From Chaunax sp. Z400 (taxonomy: Eukaryota; Chordata; Actinopteri; Lophiiformes; Chaunacidae): 64,000 nt of DNA. How positions within the stretch are numbered: position 1 is the first letter of the stretch; each line of letters opens with the position of its first letter. Where the stretch lies: assembly GCA_037577475.1 (NCBI GenBank), contig CM075184.1, forward strand, positions 30,463,094 to 30,527,093, written 5' to 3'. Below, piece by piece: positions 26,150 through 38,844 of the stretch. A program made the translations under genes and the position numbers. A model generated the notes under the pieces. The model was not told the origin of the DNA and made no database searches. It saw only the letters and a program-made list of their open reading frames with translations.

Positions 26150-28273
26150 TTTATTATGTTAACATTTATGAACATCACTGACATTAATTTTCCAACCATT
26201 ACATATGTCTATACTGTACAGATGCAACAGAAAAAAAAAAAGAAAAAAAAATCCTATCCTCCGCTCTGAGACTTCTCTCACAGAGAACAAGGCTCCAGTC
26301 GGTGACAAGCTTCAGCAGTGCAGAAAAAAAAAGGTTCACACAGGAACATCTGTCAGGATCCCAGGGACAGTGGAAACAACCACGACAACGTGGATGTTGT
26401 CAGCTGGAATTTTATAAAACACCCTCACGCACTTGTTTTATACTCATAACTACATCAATGTTTGTGTTTTAGAAAAATATACAGTACCGGTCAAAAGTTT
26501 GAGACACACCTATTTTAATGTGTCCAAAATTCTAACTAATGCTGTATATACATATATTTATATATGCTGATGCCAAAATGTGTCGTTTGTTGATTTGATC
26601 TAATTTTGTGTCATTTATTAAATACTACAAATACCTTAAATGACCCACAGTATTATTGGTTTGCTTTGGGTACTTAAGGTTATAATTTAATTATGTTTTA
26701 AATACATATACATACAGTATTTGGTACCCCAAGGTTACCAGCCTTGTGCCTCAATCCATTACCTGTTCTTTAACTCTACACTGTTCAACATGTCACTATT
26801 AACATTCAGTAGTTGCTATTAGACAGCATAAACTACAATAACTCACTTTAATGTACAGTTAAGAGGACAAGGTGTAACCAAACCGGTATCATCAACCCCG
26901 TTTTCTTTTTCTTAACAAAGGGATGAATTTACAATATTAGAATAAATAATAATGTTTGATCACAACTTGTTTTGTTATCTGGTGCATGGCTGGAAACATT
27001 GCATGTCACATCTTCATGGAAGGTGGCGAGAGTCAACGTTTGCCATGACGGGCAGAGAAAAGGCTTCGTAAACATAAAATAAGCTTAGACTTCAAAAACA
27101 CCACATGTGAAACTCTTCACACACCACTCTCTTATTTTAAAGAAACGATACAGACTTTCTTCAGTATTTCACCTCATTGACCCTATGAATGCATGGAGTG
27201 CTCTGCTAACCGGCTTTATAACAGGAGCCATTGTGCAAGTCTCCCTTCATGCATTTATATCTGCCATCTACTCTGCATTAGAAATGCACAGCCTTCTTTA
27301 CAGCTACAGAGGAGAAGCGAATTTGTATTCCGTGACACAAAACTCTGATGTCTCCTCACCAACAAATTAGAACTCACTGTGACTTCAAATGGGAGGGGAC
27401 AAAAAAGAGCAAAACCTAAATGTTTCCTGATAGGTCCACTTGGGGATAGAGCAAAAGTGCAGCATTGGTGGGGCAAGAATGTAGAAACATGTGAAACTTT
27501 TACAATGGCTACATCGGTTTCTGCAAAACATATACTGTAAAAGACGTTTACAGAGCGTGATGTGGAATATGCTAACTGGTTCACAAAGAGCAGAACACTC
27601 TGGTCTTAATGCAACTGCACAGAAGGTTGACAGCTATACTGTTGATGTTACTACCTCGATAAATCTATGCTACTAAGAGATTTTACACACAATTTTGGAA
27701 CAGTGCACACGGGGTGGATGAGGATTTGCACACTGCGCTGCTTCCTAAATGTGGCGTTATTGAAAGCTCCCTTCTTTAACAGTGATTAAGAATAGCAGGA
27801 CTCCTCTTTTCTTAAGGTAAATGAGGTGGCCAGGGTCCTCCCACTAGCTCATCTTGTTTTTGTTGCACATGTTTTGTCAGTCACGGCGACGTGAACATTC
27901 CCTCCAGCCCATCTCTCACCTCCCCCTTTCCTCCCCGAACAGGGAGTGAACCTTCATGAGGCCTTCCTTCGTCATCCACCTCCAACGCTCGGCTGTGAGT
28001 CACAGGGAAGTTATACAGGACTACATGTAGAACACAGCACTTCAACTAATGCACAGTGCAAATAGGCTTCTCCACCTCTCATCCATCTCTCCAATCTCCA
28101 GAGATGGGCAAGCATTGAAGAAAGGTGGGGTGGAGTGCTTAACTCCGGAGAGCACCCCTGCTGGCAGGAAAGCTTTTCTCCTTTCAGTTTATTTTTGGTC
28201 TTTCTGGGAATCTCCTCTCTGAGAGAGGTGGTGTGGCTGAGGGGTGGAGAGGTTGAGGGTTGGGTGGAGGATT
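26150..28273 (-). other. cyld: candidate cyld 3' UTR
   Basis: Downstream of the cyld stop on the minus strand there is no further coding signal. AATAAA hexamers on that strand occur at 26614-26619 and 26150-26155, so a 3' UTR of about 1.7 to 2.1 kb is plausible; mammalian CYLD also has a long 3' UTR. A Tc1-type terminal fragment sits inside it. The end point is an inference from the hexamers only. The small ORFs within (for example 27107-27370 plus and 27255-27584 minus) show no recognisable domain. Confidence 0.4.
26481..26515 (+). mobile_element. Tc1/mariner-type terminal inverted repeat fragment
   Basis: CAGTACCGGTCAAAAGTTTG followed by AGACACACCT matches the well-known end of fish Tc1-like elements, preceded by a TA dinucleotide (TA target site). 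No transposase or second end was found nearby, so it is a remnant. Confidence 0.75.
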
Positions 28274-28458
28274 TTACTTGTACAGGCTCATGGTCGGGCT
28301 CTGGTACATGCACATATAGGCATCACACAGCAGGCGTCGGGCCTGGCCCTGGATGCTCTTGGGATCCAGGGCGTGGAGCTCCTCTGGAGACATTTTCAGG
28401 TAGGCCTCCACCTCCGGACAGGGGGACACCTGGGGGATGTTAAAACCATTCTGTCCTC
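28274..28458 (-). CDS. cyld: cyld last coding exon (residues 896-956) and stop
   Basis: Encodes QNGFNIPQVSPCPEVE through RRLLCDAYMCMYQSPTMSLYK and a TAA stop at 28274-28276. The C-terminal peptide is the invariant vertebrate CYLD end. Acceptor TTTGCAG. Confidence 0.97.
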
Positions 28459-31400
28459 CTGCAAAGCAACACGCACCATCATCAGAAACAATTTCATCCT
28501 TTGTTACAGCGAAGCCACAGTCGCATTATAATCACAACTCATGACGGAATACTTCAGGCTAAATCAATCAGTGTCCCACAAACTGTCAAAGGCAGGTATG
28601 AATGTAAAGTTGCTGTTCAGCACTCATTATATTGGTTTTATGTTTTATGGCTTAAATTATTGCTTACTTAAATGTATTTGCCACAATAAAATAAAAATAA
28701 AACAGCAATTACAAGAGCTAAAACCATTATTAAATCAATCAACAACAAAATAATTGACGATCAATTAATCACATCAGTCGTTTTTTAAGCAAACATGCCA
28801 CACACTACTATTTTTTGTTAATGTTAATTTTTTTCACTTTTTTTCTGATATTTCACAGATCAAAAAATAAATTAATTGTAACTGATTAATTACTTGCAAA
28901 TTAATTTATAACAAAAATAATCTATAATTGCACCGGTGATTGCAATTTCACCCAGGTGAGGTTGGAGCTAAGTTAACAGCGGTACTTATTATTCACACTG
29001 TATCTCAATGACTTACATTGCAATACTATATTACAAACCATTAACTAAAATGAATGTTTTTAGTTTAGTGATTAATTAACAGAGTGTATTCTTCACTGGG
29101 TTTCTGAGGCCCTATAATGCCATCTGTGTCCACTGAGCCCTGTGAAATTCTTTCACCAGAGTCACAGAAACAATTTCTCGTACATCACAACCTTTTTTCA
29201 AGGATCAGTTTGATGTCATAACAAACGCAGAATCGAAAGGCCGTGACACCTACCATCACGGTCAGCCATGCTGTCGAAGAAGAGCCAGGCGGAATCTGCA
29301 CTGCCGTACTTGACAAAGGCCACGTAGTGACTGGTTTCGATGCACAGCACGGCGAACAGCTCCATCCTCTGGCGGGGATAACTGCCCTGACGCCCTGTAC
29401 CATCTTGCAGCTCCTTGGGGACAGACAGTTTGCCATGCCGATGGGTTTTCCTCCTCGGGTGGAGGTGAACCTAAATCAGTACAAGCGGTTACACACCATT
29501 ACACAGACTGTTAGAGTGGCCTCTTAAGGTTACAGTAGATATGGTCCACATGTTTCATAACATAGATTTAAAAACTTTTAACTACATTTGAGGATTCAAA
29601 CTGCCAGATGGGAAATCTTGATATACATCCAACAATATTTAAGTAAATGCACTGAGTACTGGTGAATGAAATGAAATGAACAACCCCTGTGTTACAATCT
29701 ACCGTAGAAGCCATGCTTTTGCAACACAACAACTTCTTCACTGACACGCTACAATTCCTTTGGATTTGGCGCCACCCAATGGGCGATCCGGACTAAGACT
29801 TTAAAAATGAGCTTTTACATTAATGCCCTCTGTTGTTTACCTGTGTGTTGCACTTTTCACAAAACTGTTTGATCTTGCCAGCAGTAATATCCCCGTCCTC
29901 ATAACAGTCTCGACACTCGTACAGAGCCAGGCCTCCGCAGATACGACACTCCCTTGGAGCTGCACAATGAAAACACATGCCTTTATTGTGGCTGACAGTG
30001 CTGTAGTTCTTTAAGAAGCTAAGGGTCAGTGTGAGGCAGGAAAAAAAAAAAAGGTGCTGAGCTGAGCAGAAGTGACAACTCAGTGGGATTTCAATACTGA
30101 ATGCCACACAGCCCTGAGTCAACATTGAACACATCACAGTTACATACTGGGAAAAAAAAATGTTTTAGCTGCAACTCACTGTCTTCGAGCAGGTCTGTGA
30201 TGTCTAACTCTAGCGAGGGGAAAATCTTGTTGAACATTTTAAACTCCTTGCCAAAGCGGGGCATCTGGATGATAAGGCAGGAGGGAGCCTGGTGGGTCAG
30301 CAAAAACAGAAAAATGAAACTTGTATAGTCATCAACAAAGCAGCATGGACACATCAGCAAAGTTCAAAGTCAAAGGGTGGAACAGAATCTACTAAATGTG
30401 ACTGATATACAACACATTACAAGACCTTAACAATTCTTTGAAAGCAAATAGAGACAACAGTAAAAAACGTAAAATTGTTATCTTATCGAGGGTAATTAAA
30501 GCGATAAGAAAACAAGGATATAAAATTTAGAAAAAAGTCTAAGTTGTCTTGTGATTGTACTTTATGTGAGATCTATCTATGTTCTGCACTCCTTGTTTAA
30601 ATTCAGTGTCTGATCAGCACTGGAAACTGCTTGTTATGTCATTTAAGGACTGTTGTTGGCTGGTTATAGCTGTGGCGTCACTGTCACTGGTGGACTGGTA
30701 GTTTTCCAGTGAAAAGTGACAGAAAGTTGAACAACACTGAAAAAAAAGTATGTGTAGGATAGGCTATAAGTTAACGTTTGTTAAGAGCAGCATACTGGCA
30801 GCTCCTACATGGGGCGGGGTGAATGTGTGAGTGGCTGTGTTAGTGAGAGAGCAGAAAACAAAAGTAACAATGACTGTGAACAGAGCAGAGAAGGAAGCTA
30901 ACAGTGAACTATGAGTTTGGTAGTGAATGTGCAATACAGGCTACATTGTGTCAGTTGATAAATCAAGACCAAGAAAGGTCTTGTCTAATCAATAATCAAC
31001 TTTGGATCTGGATGAAAAACAAATATCCCCCAGTGTTTCCTGAATGTGGTCTGGATGCTGAGCAGGAAAGGCTTTGTCTGCTATCACAAAAGCAAAAGAG
31101 ATGGATTTGAATCAGCACAGTGCATCCCTCTCCCCCCCCCCACCCCACACATGCATATTTCTTAGTATTATCTAATGAAACATTACTCTGTATGTGTGTA
31201 AGCTTACTTACTTAATAAATTATTTTCCAACTGAAGACAGGTGACTGTATTTGTTCAGATTTGGTCCAAACACTTATGTGATGTGGTAATCTTTAAGCTG
31301 GGAATGGCTGCACCAAACTAGCATCTATCGGACAAATCAAACCACAATATCTCCAACTGTCTCCTTAACTACAGCTGATATGTTTAAAAAAGTTGTATCT

Positions 31401-34400
31401 AAATCAAATTCACCTCTGCAAATTTCAAGTCGCTGTTGATGAAGGACCACTCCAGGAGCTGCTGGATGGTGGGAACTCCAACCTTGTCCTTCTTGTCCAT
31501 GAAGATCTGGTAGAAATAACAGTCCTGGACCTTCTGCCCTGCTGACCTGAAAAGCAACAAAGTCTTTCATATTCATACATTCATATAAAGAAGTACCTCA
31601 TGTACTAATGCATTCATTCATCAGTAGGCTGTGACAATAACTATTATTTTTTTGCTGGTGAAAGCTATACTGTATGTGTAGAGGGATCGTGTCATTTTAG
31701 TCTGCAAGGTCAGCTGATTTAGGAATGTTCGGTCACTGCTTGTGTCTACCCACCTCTTCCTCCCCCACCAATCTCTCTTACCTCATAGTTTTAAGTATGT
31801 TTAATCTACTGTATTCAACGCCAGGTTTATGTGCCGCTTGACACTTATTTCATCTGAGGTGTCTTGGGATGAGAAATAGATTTCCCCCTGTGGAGGTATG
31901 CATGTAATTATCTTCTCCCATGGTGTATTTTAAACATTTTTAGGTTAGCTTGCTAGTGCGGTTATGTATTGCTTTTCTTTTAAAAGAAAATCCATACCGC
32001 CACGGCTCAATTCACCTGTCAATACCTGCAGCAAACCTGGAACTGTACGCACAAATCACGAGTGCCCCTGATTTAACTTTCAACCCTGGTATGAAAGGAT
32101 GATTTTTCATAAGGTGACATAAAAACATCCATGTGCATCATTCAATCTTAGCATAAGCATTGCAGTGGAAGGGAAACCTTATGTGACTCTAATATACTTC
32201 TGTGGTTTAGTAGTCATGTATTTGAAACTATAGAGTTTGATAAGCAACGACTGTTAAAGATGTTCTTTACCCCAGGTCATACACATGGTATCAACTCAAC
32301 AGACTGTTTCAGTAATGACAATGCTTTTGCTTATGTCTCTTTAATGACTTTAGTCAGTAGATTTTGCCAAAGAGGTTTTGCATTTTATTCCAAAAGACAA
32401 CTGTCCCTTACCTTAGTTTGAGCAATGGGTCCACTCTCAGTATGTGATGGAAAAGAATATTAAGGAACTCCTCAGGATCTGCAATATAAGATGTGCTTAA
32501 ATGAGGTGCGAGGTAACATTCCTGTATAAATGCAGGCAACCCGTGTAAACAATGTAAAAACTGTCCGTAGTCTAAATGTGCTTGTAAAGAGTTGGCATGC
32601 ATAAAAAGTTGAAAGATTATGAGAAACTGTTAACAGACCCATAAACAACTTATCTTGTCTCATTCTCCCACCTTTTTCTTCTGATGTAAACCCAGATGCG
32701 GCTTCTACTTTCTCCAGAATCCTCCTCAGCTTCATCACTTTAGTGGCACAAACATACCCATGTCTGAAGGACAGAGAACAAGCAAGCTAAACAGGCACAT
32801 CTGGTCTAGTGACATTACAGGAGCTCCGCATCAGAAGTTATATTCATGGTTTGGTCAAGTAAATAATGCAACCAACAACATTCCACATTCAAAATGTCAT
32901 GGGTCTGTTTTGTTTTACGTATCTGAATTTAAATTGTTATTTGTAAAATCTGAAAAACTTTTAAAAAATCTGGTTTAAAACACCCTTTAGAATAGTTTGT
33001 AGCCTCCTAATAAAATTTTAAAAAATTTGAATTCAAGAACATAGAGGCAACTGGTAAAACTCAATTTGTGTTGATGTGGATAGACCATAACATTTACCAT
33101 AGGTGATTATGAGCAAACTGAAAAATTTTGAAACAAACTGAAAAATTTAAATTGTCTAAGATCGAATGTAAAAAAAAAAAAAAAATCTTTAATTACCAAA
33201 TTTAAGAATCCAATAATGAGATTCACACCTTTATGCATGTGTGAAAATTTCATTGAATTCTGTCCAGTGGTTTTGAGCAGATGTGGATAGACCATATCCC
33301 GTTATATAGTTACATACGTATGGACCAGAGTAACCATATATATACCGCTTTGGCGGGGCATAAAAAATAGTCTAAAACAGGTCATAAGAACACTGAGCCA
33401 ACAACCTACAATATGACGCTAATGCCACAAACCTGCAAGAGAGTATGTGTGCATTATAACATTCAGACTTACATGCGCAGGGGGTTAACTATCTCTGTGC
33501 GTAACAGATCTTGGGTCTCTCTATAATACTCCACATCAGTCTTTGACCGTGGTCTCAGCAGAACCGTGTCCAGTACAGAGCTGAAAGAGAACAAACTGCA
33601 GAGCAAAATACACAACCAAGGGATTAAAGTTAATATTCATGCACCTTTCTTCTTATTTTGGCAAAATAAATGATGATTATCAATTATTAATTATTATTAA
33701 CATGACTGAAAAAAACAGATATTCTGCAACAATGCTTATGCTGTAAACCTAAAATCACTTCTATTACGTTTGTATTTATTTCATACTTAATTAAAAGTAC
33801 TTTGTATGGGAATGCTGTGTTGTTGTTTTTTGCATTGGTCAAATTTAATGCTAATATTTACTCCATACTGGTCAGTACTGAAAGCATGGAATATCATGTA
33901 GTTTGCTGAAGAAGTTTGGGCTGACTGCTTAGTTCAATGGCCCTTTGGGAGAAACAAAAGATCCACTATGCACCAGTCTGCTCACAGCAGGAATACACCC
34001 ACCCTGTCAGAGTCAAAACAGTTTACTAATAAGCCTCTGGGCAAACACAGCACTGCCGGTTATACAGTCAGTCAATATGACTCCAGAGATGTTCATATAA
34101 AACAGCATTAACAGCTGATACAAATTAACCATTAGACTAAATAGTACTGACCAGAAGAGGGTAGAATCCAGGTAGCAGGAGTTGTAGTGGCCCTGGATGC
34201 CTTTCTTTTTTCCCACCATGACATCCAGACCATCATTCTCTGTGCGGGGTGGTGTGTTCTCATGTACTACTTCACTTAAATAACCTCCAAATGCTGCATA
34301 AACACACATAATATAAGTGTTAGGGGACACAAGGCTCTTTGGGCCAATAGGTACCTTTCATCATGCACATTCCTCCTTCATACTCACCAATGGAGTTGCA

Positions 34401-37400
34401 CCGCTCTATGGGGTTGGAGGAGTGATGCAGGGACGGGAAGCGGGAGTCGGGCCGGCAGCACTTGAGCTTCACAAATAGGGCTTTTTTGGGGGGGCACGTG
34501 AAGTACCGCGTACCTTTGAAGGTGCCATCAGTGCAACCAGGGCACTCTTCCTCCTGAAAGAGAAGGTCAAGATCCTGTCATCCACTTACTAACAAGTACT
34601 GCATATGAGTACTGTAAAAAAAAAAAAAAAAAGCTTTCGTAAGGACTACAGATGAAAATTAGCTCTTAGCTATATCTGGTACTATATATGTATTGTGCAT
34701 TGTCCCTACTAAATAAACAATATATTTTATTGTAAATAAATAAACAATAAGAGGTTTTATAACTAAATTATTTTTTTTTTACCACCAGCATAATCTGTGA
34801 TTTTGTCCTGACACTGAAATCTAAATCGAACTTCAAGGTTTACGTTGCTGTGTTGTCTCACCAGCTCCAGCCCAGCCAAAGGCTCCAGCAGGCCAGGAGG
34901 CAGACCCACCCAGCGGATGACCCCACACAGAGGGGGGTTCTCTTTCACCTCCACTAGAGAGCCCACCTCCAGACCTTGCTGTCCTCGGGGCGGCGTAGGA
35001 GGGCGTGGCGAGGGAGGGGCAGCCGGTGACATTGGCTCAGGCTGCTCTCCCATCACTGACTGGACAGAGAGGGAGAGAGGCCCATGACTCATGTTGTCAA
35101 TGGGCCCGGTCTTCCGGTTCAGGCTGAAGGGCAGAGAGTGGAACTTGTTGTCACTGGACAAGGAGGCAGAGGGCGGGGCTCTGGAAGGCGGGGAGGACTG
35201 GTTGAAGTCAGGAGGCGTGTCAGTAAGTGATTTAGCGGGGTCCTCCCCAACTGAAGGAGAGAAAGAAAGAAACCAAAACATAACATCCATTTTACCATAA
35301 TAACACATCATATTATGTAGGCTGTCTTTACTAATGTAGAGATGTCAGTCTGGAAAGAGTAACACCATCCTGAAAATCCCTGTTTTACTGACGTCTTCTG
35401 ATTGAAAGAGTTTCAGAGTGTAATAAATTAGCATTTCTACCTCTGCAATGTCAACATTTTAGAGCATTTTCACACATTGGCAAACTATTTTTTTTTTATG
35501 TCAGAATGAAGGTTTATTTCCACTGACAATTAATGGAATGTTTGCAAAAGTCCAATATGTCAATTTCCAGCATCAATGCCTGTCAACAGTCTACAAAAAC
35601 TAATTTTCTCCAGGTATGCCTCAGGTACGTTTTTCCTGCTATTTTGAGAAAGGACATCTCGCTCTGATATGTTTTAGCCTTCACACATGGAAAAACAAAC
35701 TTACTGCTGAGGTATAGCAATACCTGGACAACTGCAAACTACATTATCTGCATTTTAAAAGGTAGTTAAAAAGATTTACTGGTTACCCATGTTGGACAGA
35801 CTGGTCTGCAGCTGAGATGGAATGGCTATTAGAAATTTGAGTGAGAAGAAAAAAGGCATCTATGATAAGGGTGTACTGTTATAAGTTACAGAGCTGGAAA
35901 CACTGATCCTCTGCTTAAGGAGATTCACATGTTTAAAAAACTGTTGATGATAAACCTGGTTAATTCCTGAAGGTTTGAACGAGTCCAGTCTCAAGTATTT
36001 CAAAAGGTGTGAAAATGCCCTTGGTCGAGATGTAATTTTTGACTTGCTGAATCCTCAGATCAAATGGTGTTCTGCAATATGTAACTGAGCTGAAATACCT
36101 AAATACTAGAACCACTTTGTTTAATTTACATGAAGTATCAAATTTATAATATTCAGACATGACACAGTCAGTCGTCTTTGATGGACCGGAGAATTTGGGG
36201 ATATATCGATATCTGGTGCTGCTCTAACAATAACTTTTTGACAAGGATTTTTTTTATTTTTGTGCAAGAGCATGATGCTTAGTGACAGTTGCAGAAGTAA
36301 AAGGTCACCAACTGTCACAATGAAAACCGGTTCCAGTCAGAAAAGAGGGTGTCTGCTCCTCTGCTGTTGTCCCACCAAAGTGGCTGCTGTAAGCAGACTT
36401 TTCTATCATTTAGGCAGATGCTACACAGCAGAATCATCAACGTTATGTAAGAGATGTGGAATTTTGCCTCAAGAAAATCATCAGGACATTTTATTGCATC
36501 TGAGTACCATTAGATTTTGTAAACCACTATCACCATCACAATTTCATAGTGGTCAAACTTTCAGGAAGAGTGATGCAAGATCATAAGTACTGACTGAACT
36601 ACCCGACAGACAGCTTTAATTCTTGAAAGGAGTCGCCTTGAAGCTAGAGTTTTCATTTCTATTCCCTCAGTGAGAACAGTGGGAGTTTGCAGTCTAATCT
36701 TATGATTCCTGACAGAAATGAAGGTGCCATAACCACAAAGAAAAACAAGCCAAAATGTGCAAAGTGACCCCTGAGGAAGATGAACATGATTACACTTTCA
36801 CAGGATGAGTAAGCAGTTGAGAAACCAGCCCGTCAGCCATTTCTGCATTAACATAACACTGAAGTACTGTATTCTTTGCCTTGGCAGATGGCAGCACCAC
36901 AATCTTTTTACCGTCCTCATTTTGATTATGAACAGTAATGTCACAGCTGGCACATGCTAGCGTTTGCCGTGATGCTGAGGTGCATTTCCTCTTGTGGTTG
37001 GTGATGTCTCCCATTCACGGTTATGCATTTATTCATAATCATATGAATTCAAGCTTAAATTGAATAATGAGTTAATATCCAGAGTGTAATTTATACATAA
37101 AATACACTCAGAAATAACCTGTCAAATCCTCCTAACTACAGGAGACATTATCATTTTTCATAAAACTCAACAAATTAATCACAACTGACATGTGGTGATG
37201 ACAATAGCAATTTCCCTCTGAAAAAGAACAAAAAATGAAAATAAAAAAATGGTACAATGACGGAACCAGTGAATTAAAGGCTTTTACTAATGCTATGGTC
37301 TGCAAATATTATTATACAGAAATTAGAAAAGTTAAACCACATCTGCAGCCGAACAAACAGCAGTCAAAGAGAAATTTACAGTATGGAGCATTATTAAAAG

Positions 37401-38805
37401 CCATCAGGGAACACCCATTACTCTGTGCAGGTGGAAAATCACACTGAAATGGTGATGAAGGACAAGACTAGTGGAAAGATCTTTACAGCAAGCTACTGTG
37501 ACAAACTACTTTCTTCTGACATTCATATTCTGAGTATACATTTCCTTAAAGTCTGTCATAACAAATTATTGAATTGTCATCCTTATACAGAACTAATGTG
37601 GGCTTTTTTGTTCAAAGTTTACTTCCTCCGGTACATAGCCTTCACAAACCCCTTTGTTTTTTCATTCTGCAGGTCGTAATATTTTGTATTTTACAGTTTG
37701 AGAACTAGACAGCAAAGGCAAATACATATTGTGAGCTTAATGTCAACTACACTTATATTTAATGTTAATATGTCCAGCTAGACTTTGAAATATACAAACA
37801 TCTTTAATTGGAGGAAATTCATGATCTCAGCTTTCCTCCTGTATACATCAAAAATGTACCTATTCTGTAGACTAGTGGAAAGCTTTGTTTTTGTCAGATC
37901 AGATCAATTGTGCTATTGATATTTTTAATATTAGCCAATGTGCTGGAGACCGCTGACTCTCTTTAGTTGGTACTAACATTATATTAGGAAGTACGCAGAC
38001 TAAATCAACTACTAGACAAATATCATGCAGTGGCCATCTCTCATAGAATTGTGAGACACTATAGAACATTATGAGAGACTGCCAAACATAACTATACCTT
38101 ATTCTAGATAAGAAATACAATAGTTGAGTTCAAGCAATAGCATATTTGTGTAGCTATGGTGTGGATACAATGATTTAAAAGCTCTAAATCTATATAAGAC
38201 TGAATAAATATGAATAATTAGCTTTTTATTGTGTCTGACTGTGTTGAAAAAAACTTAAGCAATGACAGGAAAGAGACATATTTTATGAAAAAATTACAAA
38301 TTCAGGAGGTTGCACCAAAATATTGCTTGATTGCTGAGATCTTGTTTGACAAAATTGCAAAATTAGATTTCTTAAAATTTAAATATTTTTTCTTTTCAAC
38401 ATTAAAACCTGTTTTATCCAAATTCTCAAGAATCAGTGGTAACTGACTGTTAAGAACAAGTTTCTCACTTATGAGGAATTATGTTACTCACTTATGTAAA
38501 TTAATCCCTGATGCAGTCAGCGTCTGTAAACTCGAGCAGAACGGCACCTGTAAATGTGTGCCACAGTCAAATGAATTAGCATGTAGCTTGTTGTACAGGA
38601 GCTTGCTGGTAAGATGTTTAACATTCCATGAGTACCCGTGTTTTACCTTCATCAATGTACCATGTGCTTTTGGATTTGGACTGGGCGGGGGGATCAATAG
38701 AGCTGCCATTTAAAGTATAGTAAAATTCAGACTTGCTTCTACTGCCACACTGATGACTTAATCCTGTAAATAACACAAGTACATGAAAGAAACACAATGT
38801 AAAAA

Positions 38806-38844
<39 letters not shown>

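Noticed and set aside
33473..33580. Shorter form of the cyld exon using the TTTCAG acceptor
   Set aside because: It would remove LFSFS, which mammalian CYLD keeps (CLFAFSSVLD); the longer exon is used in the main model and the alternative is kept only as a finding.
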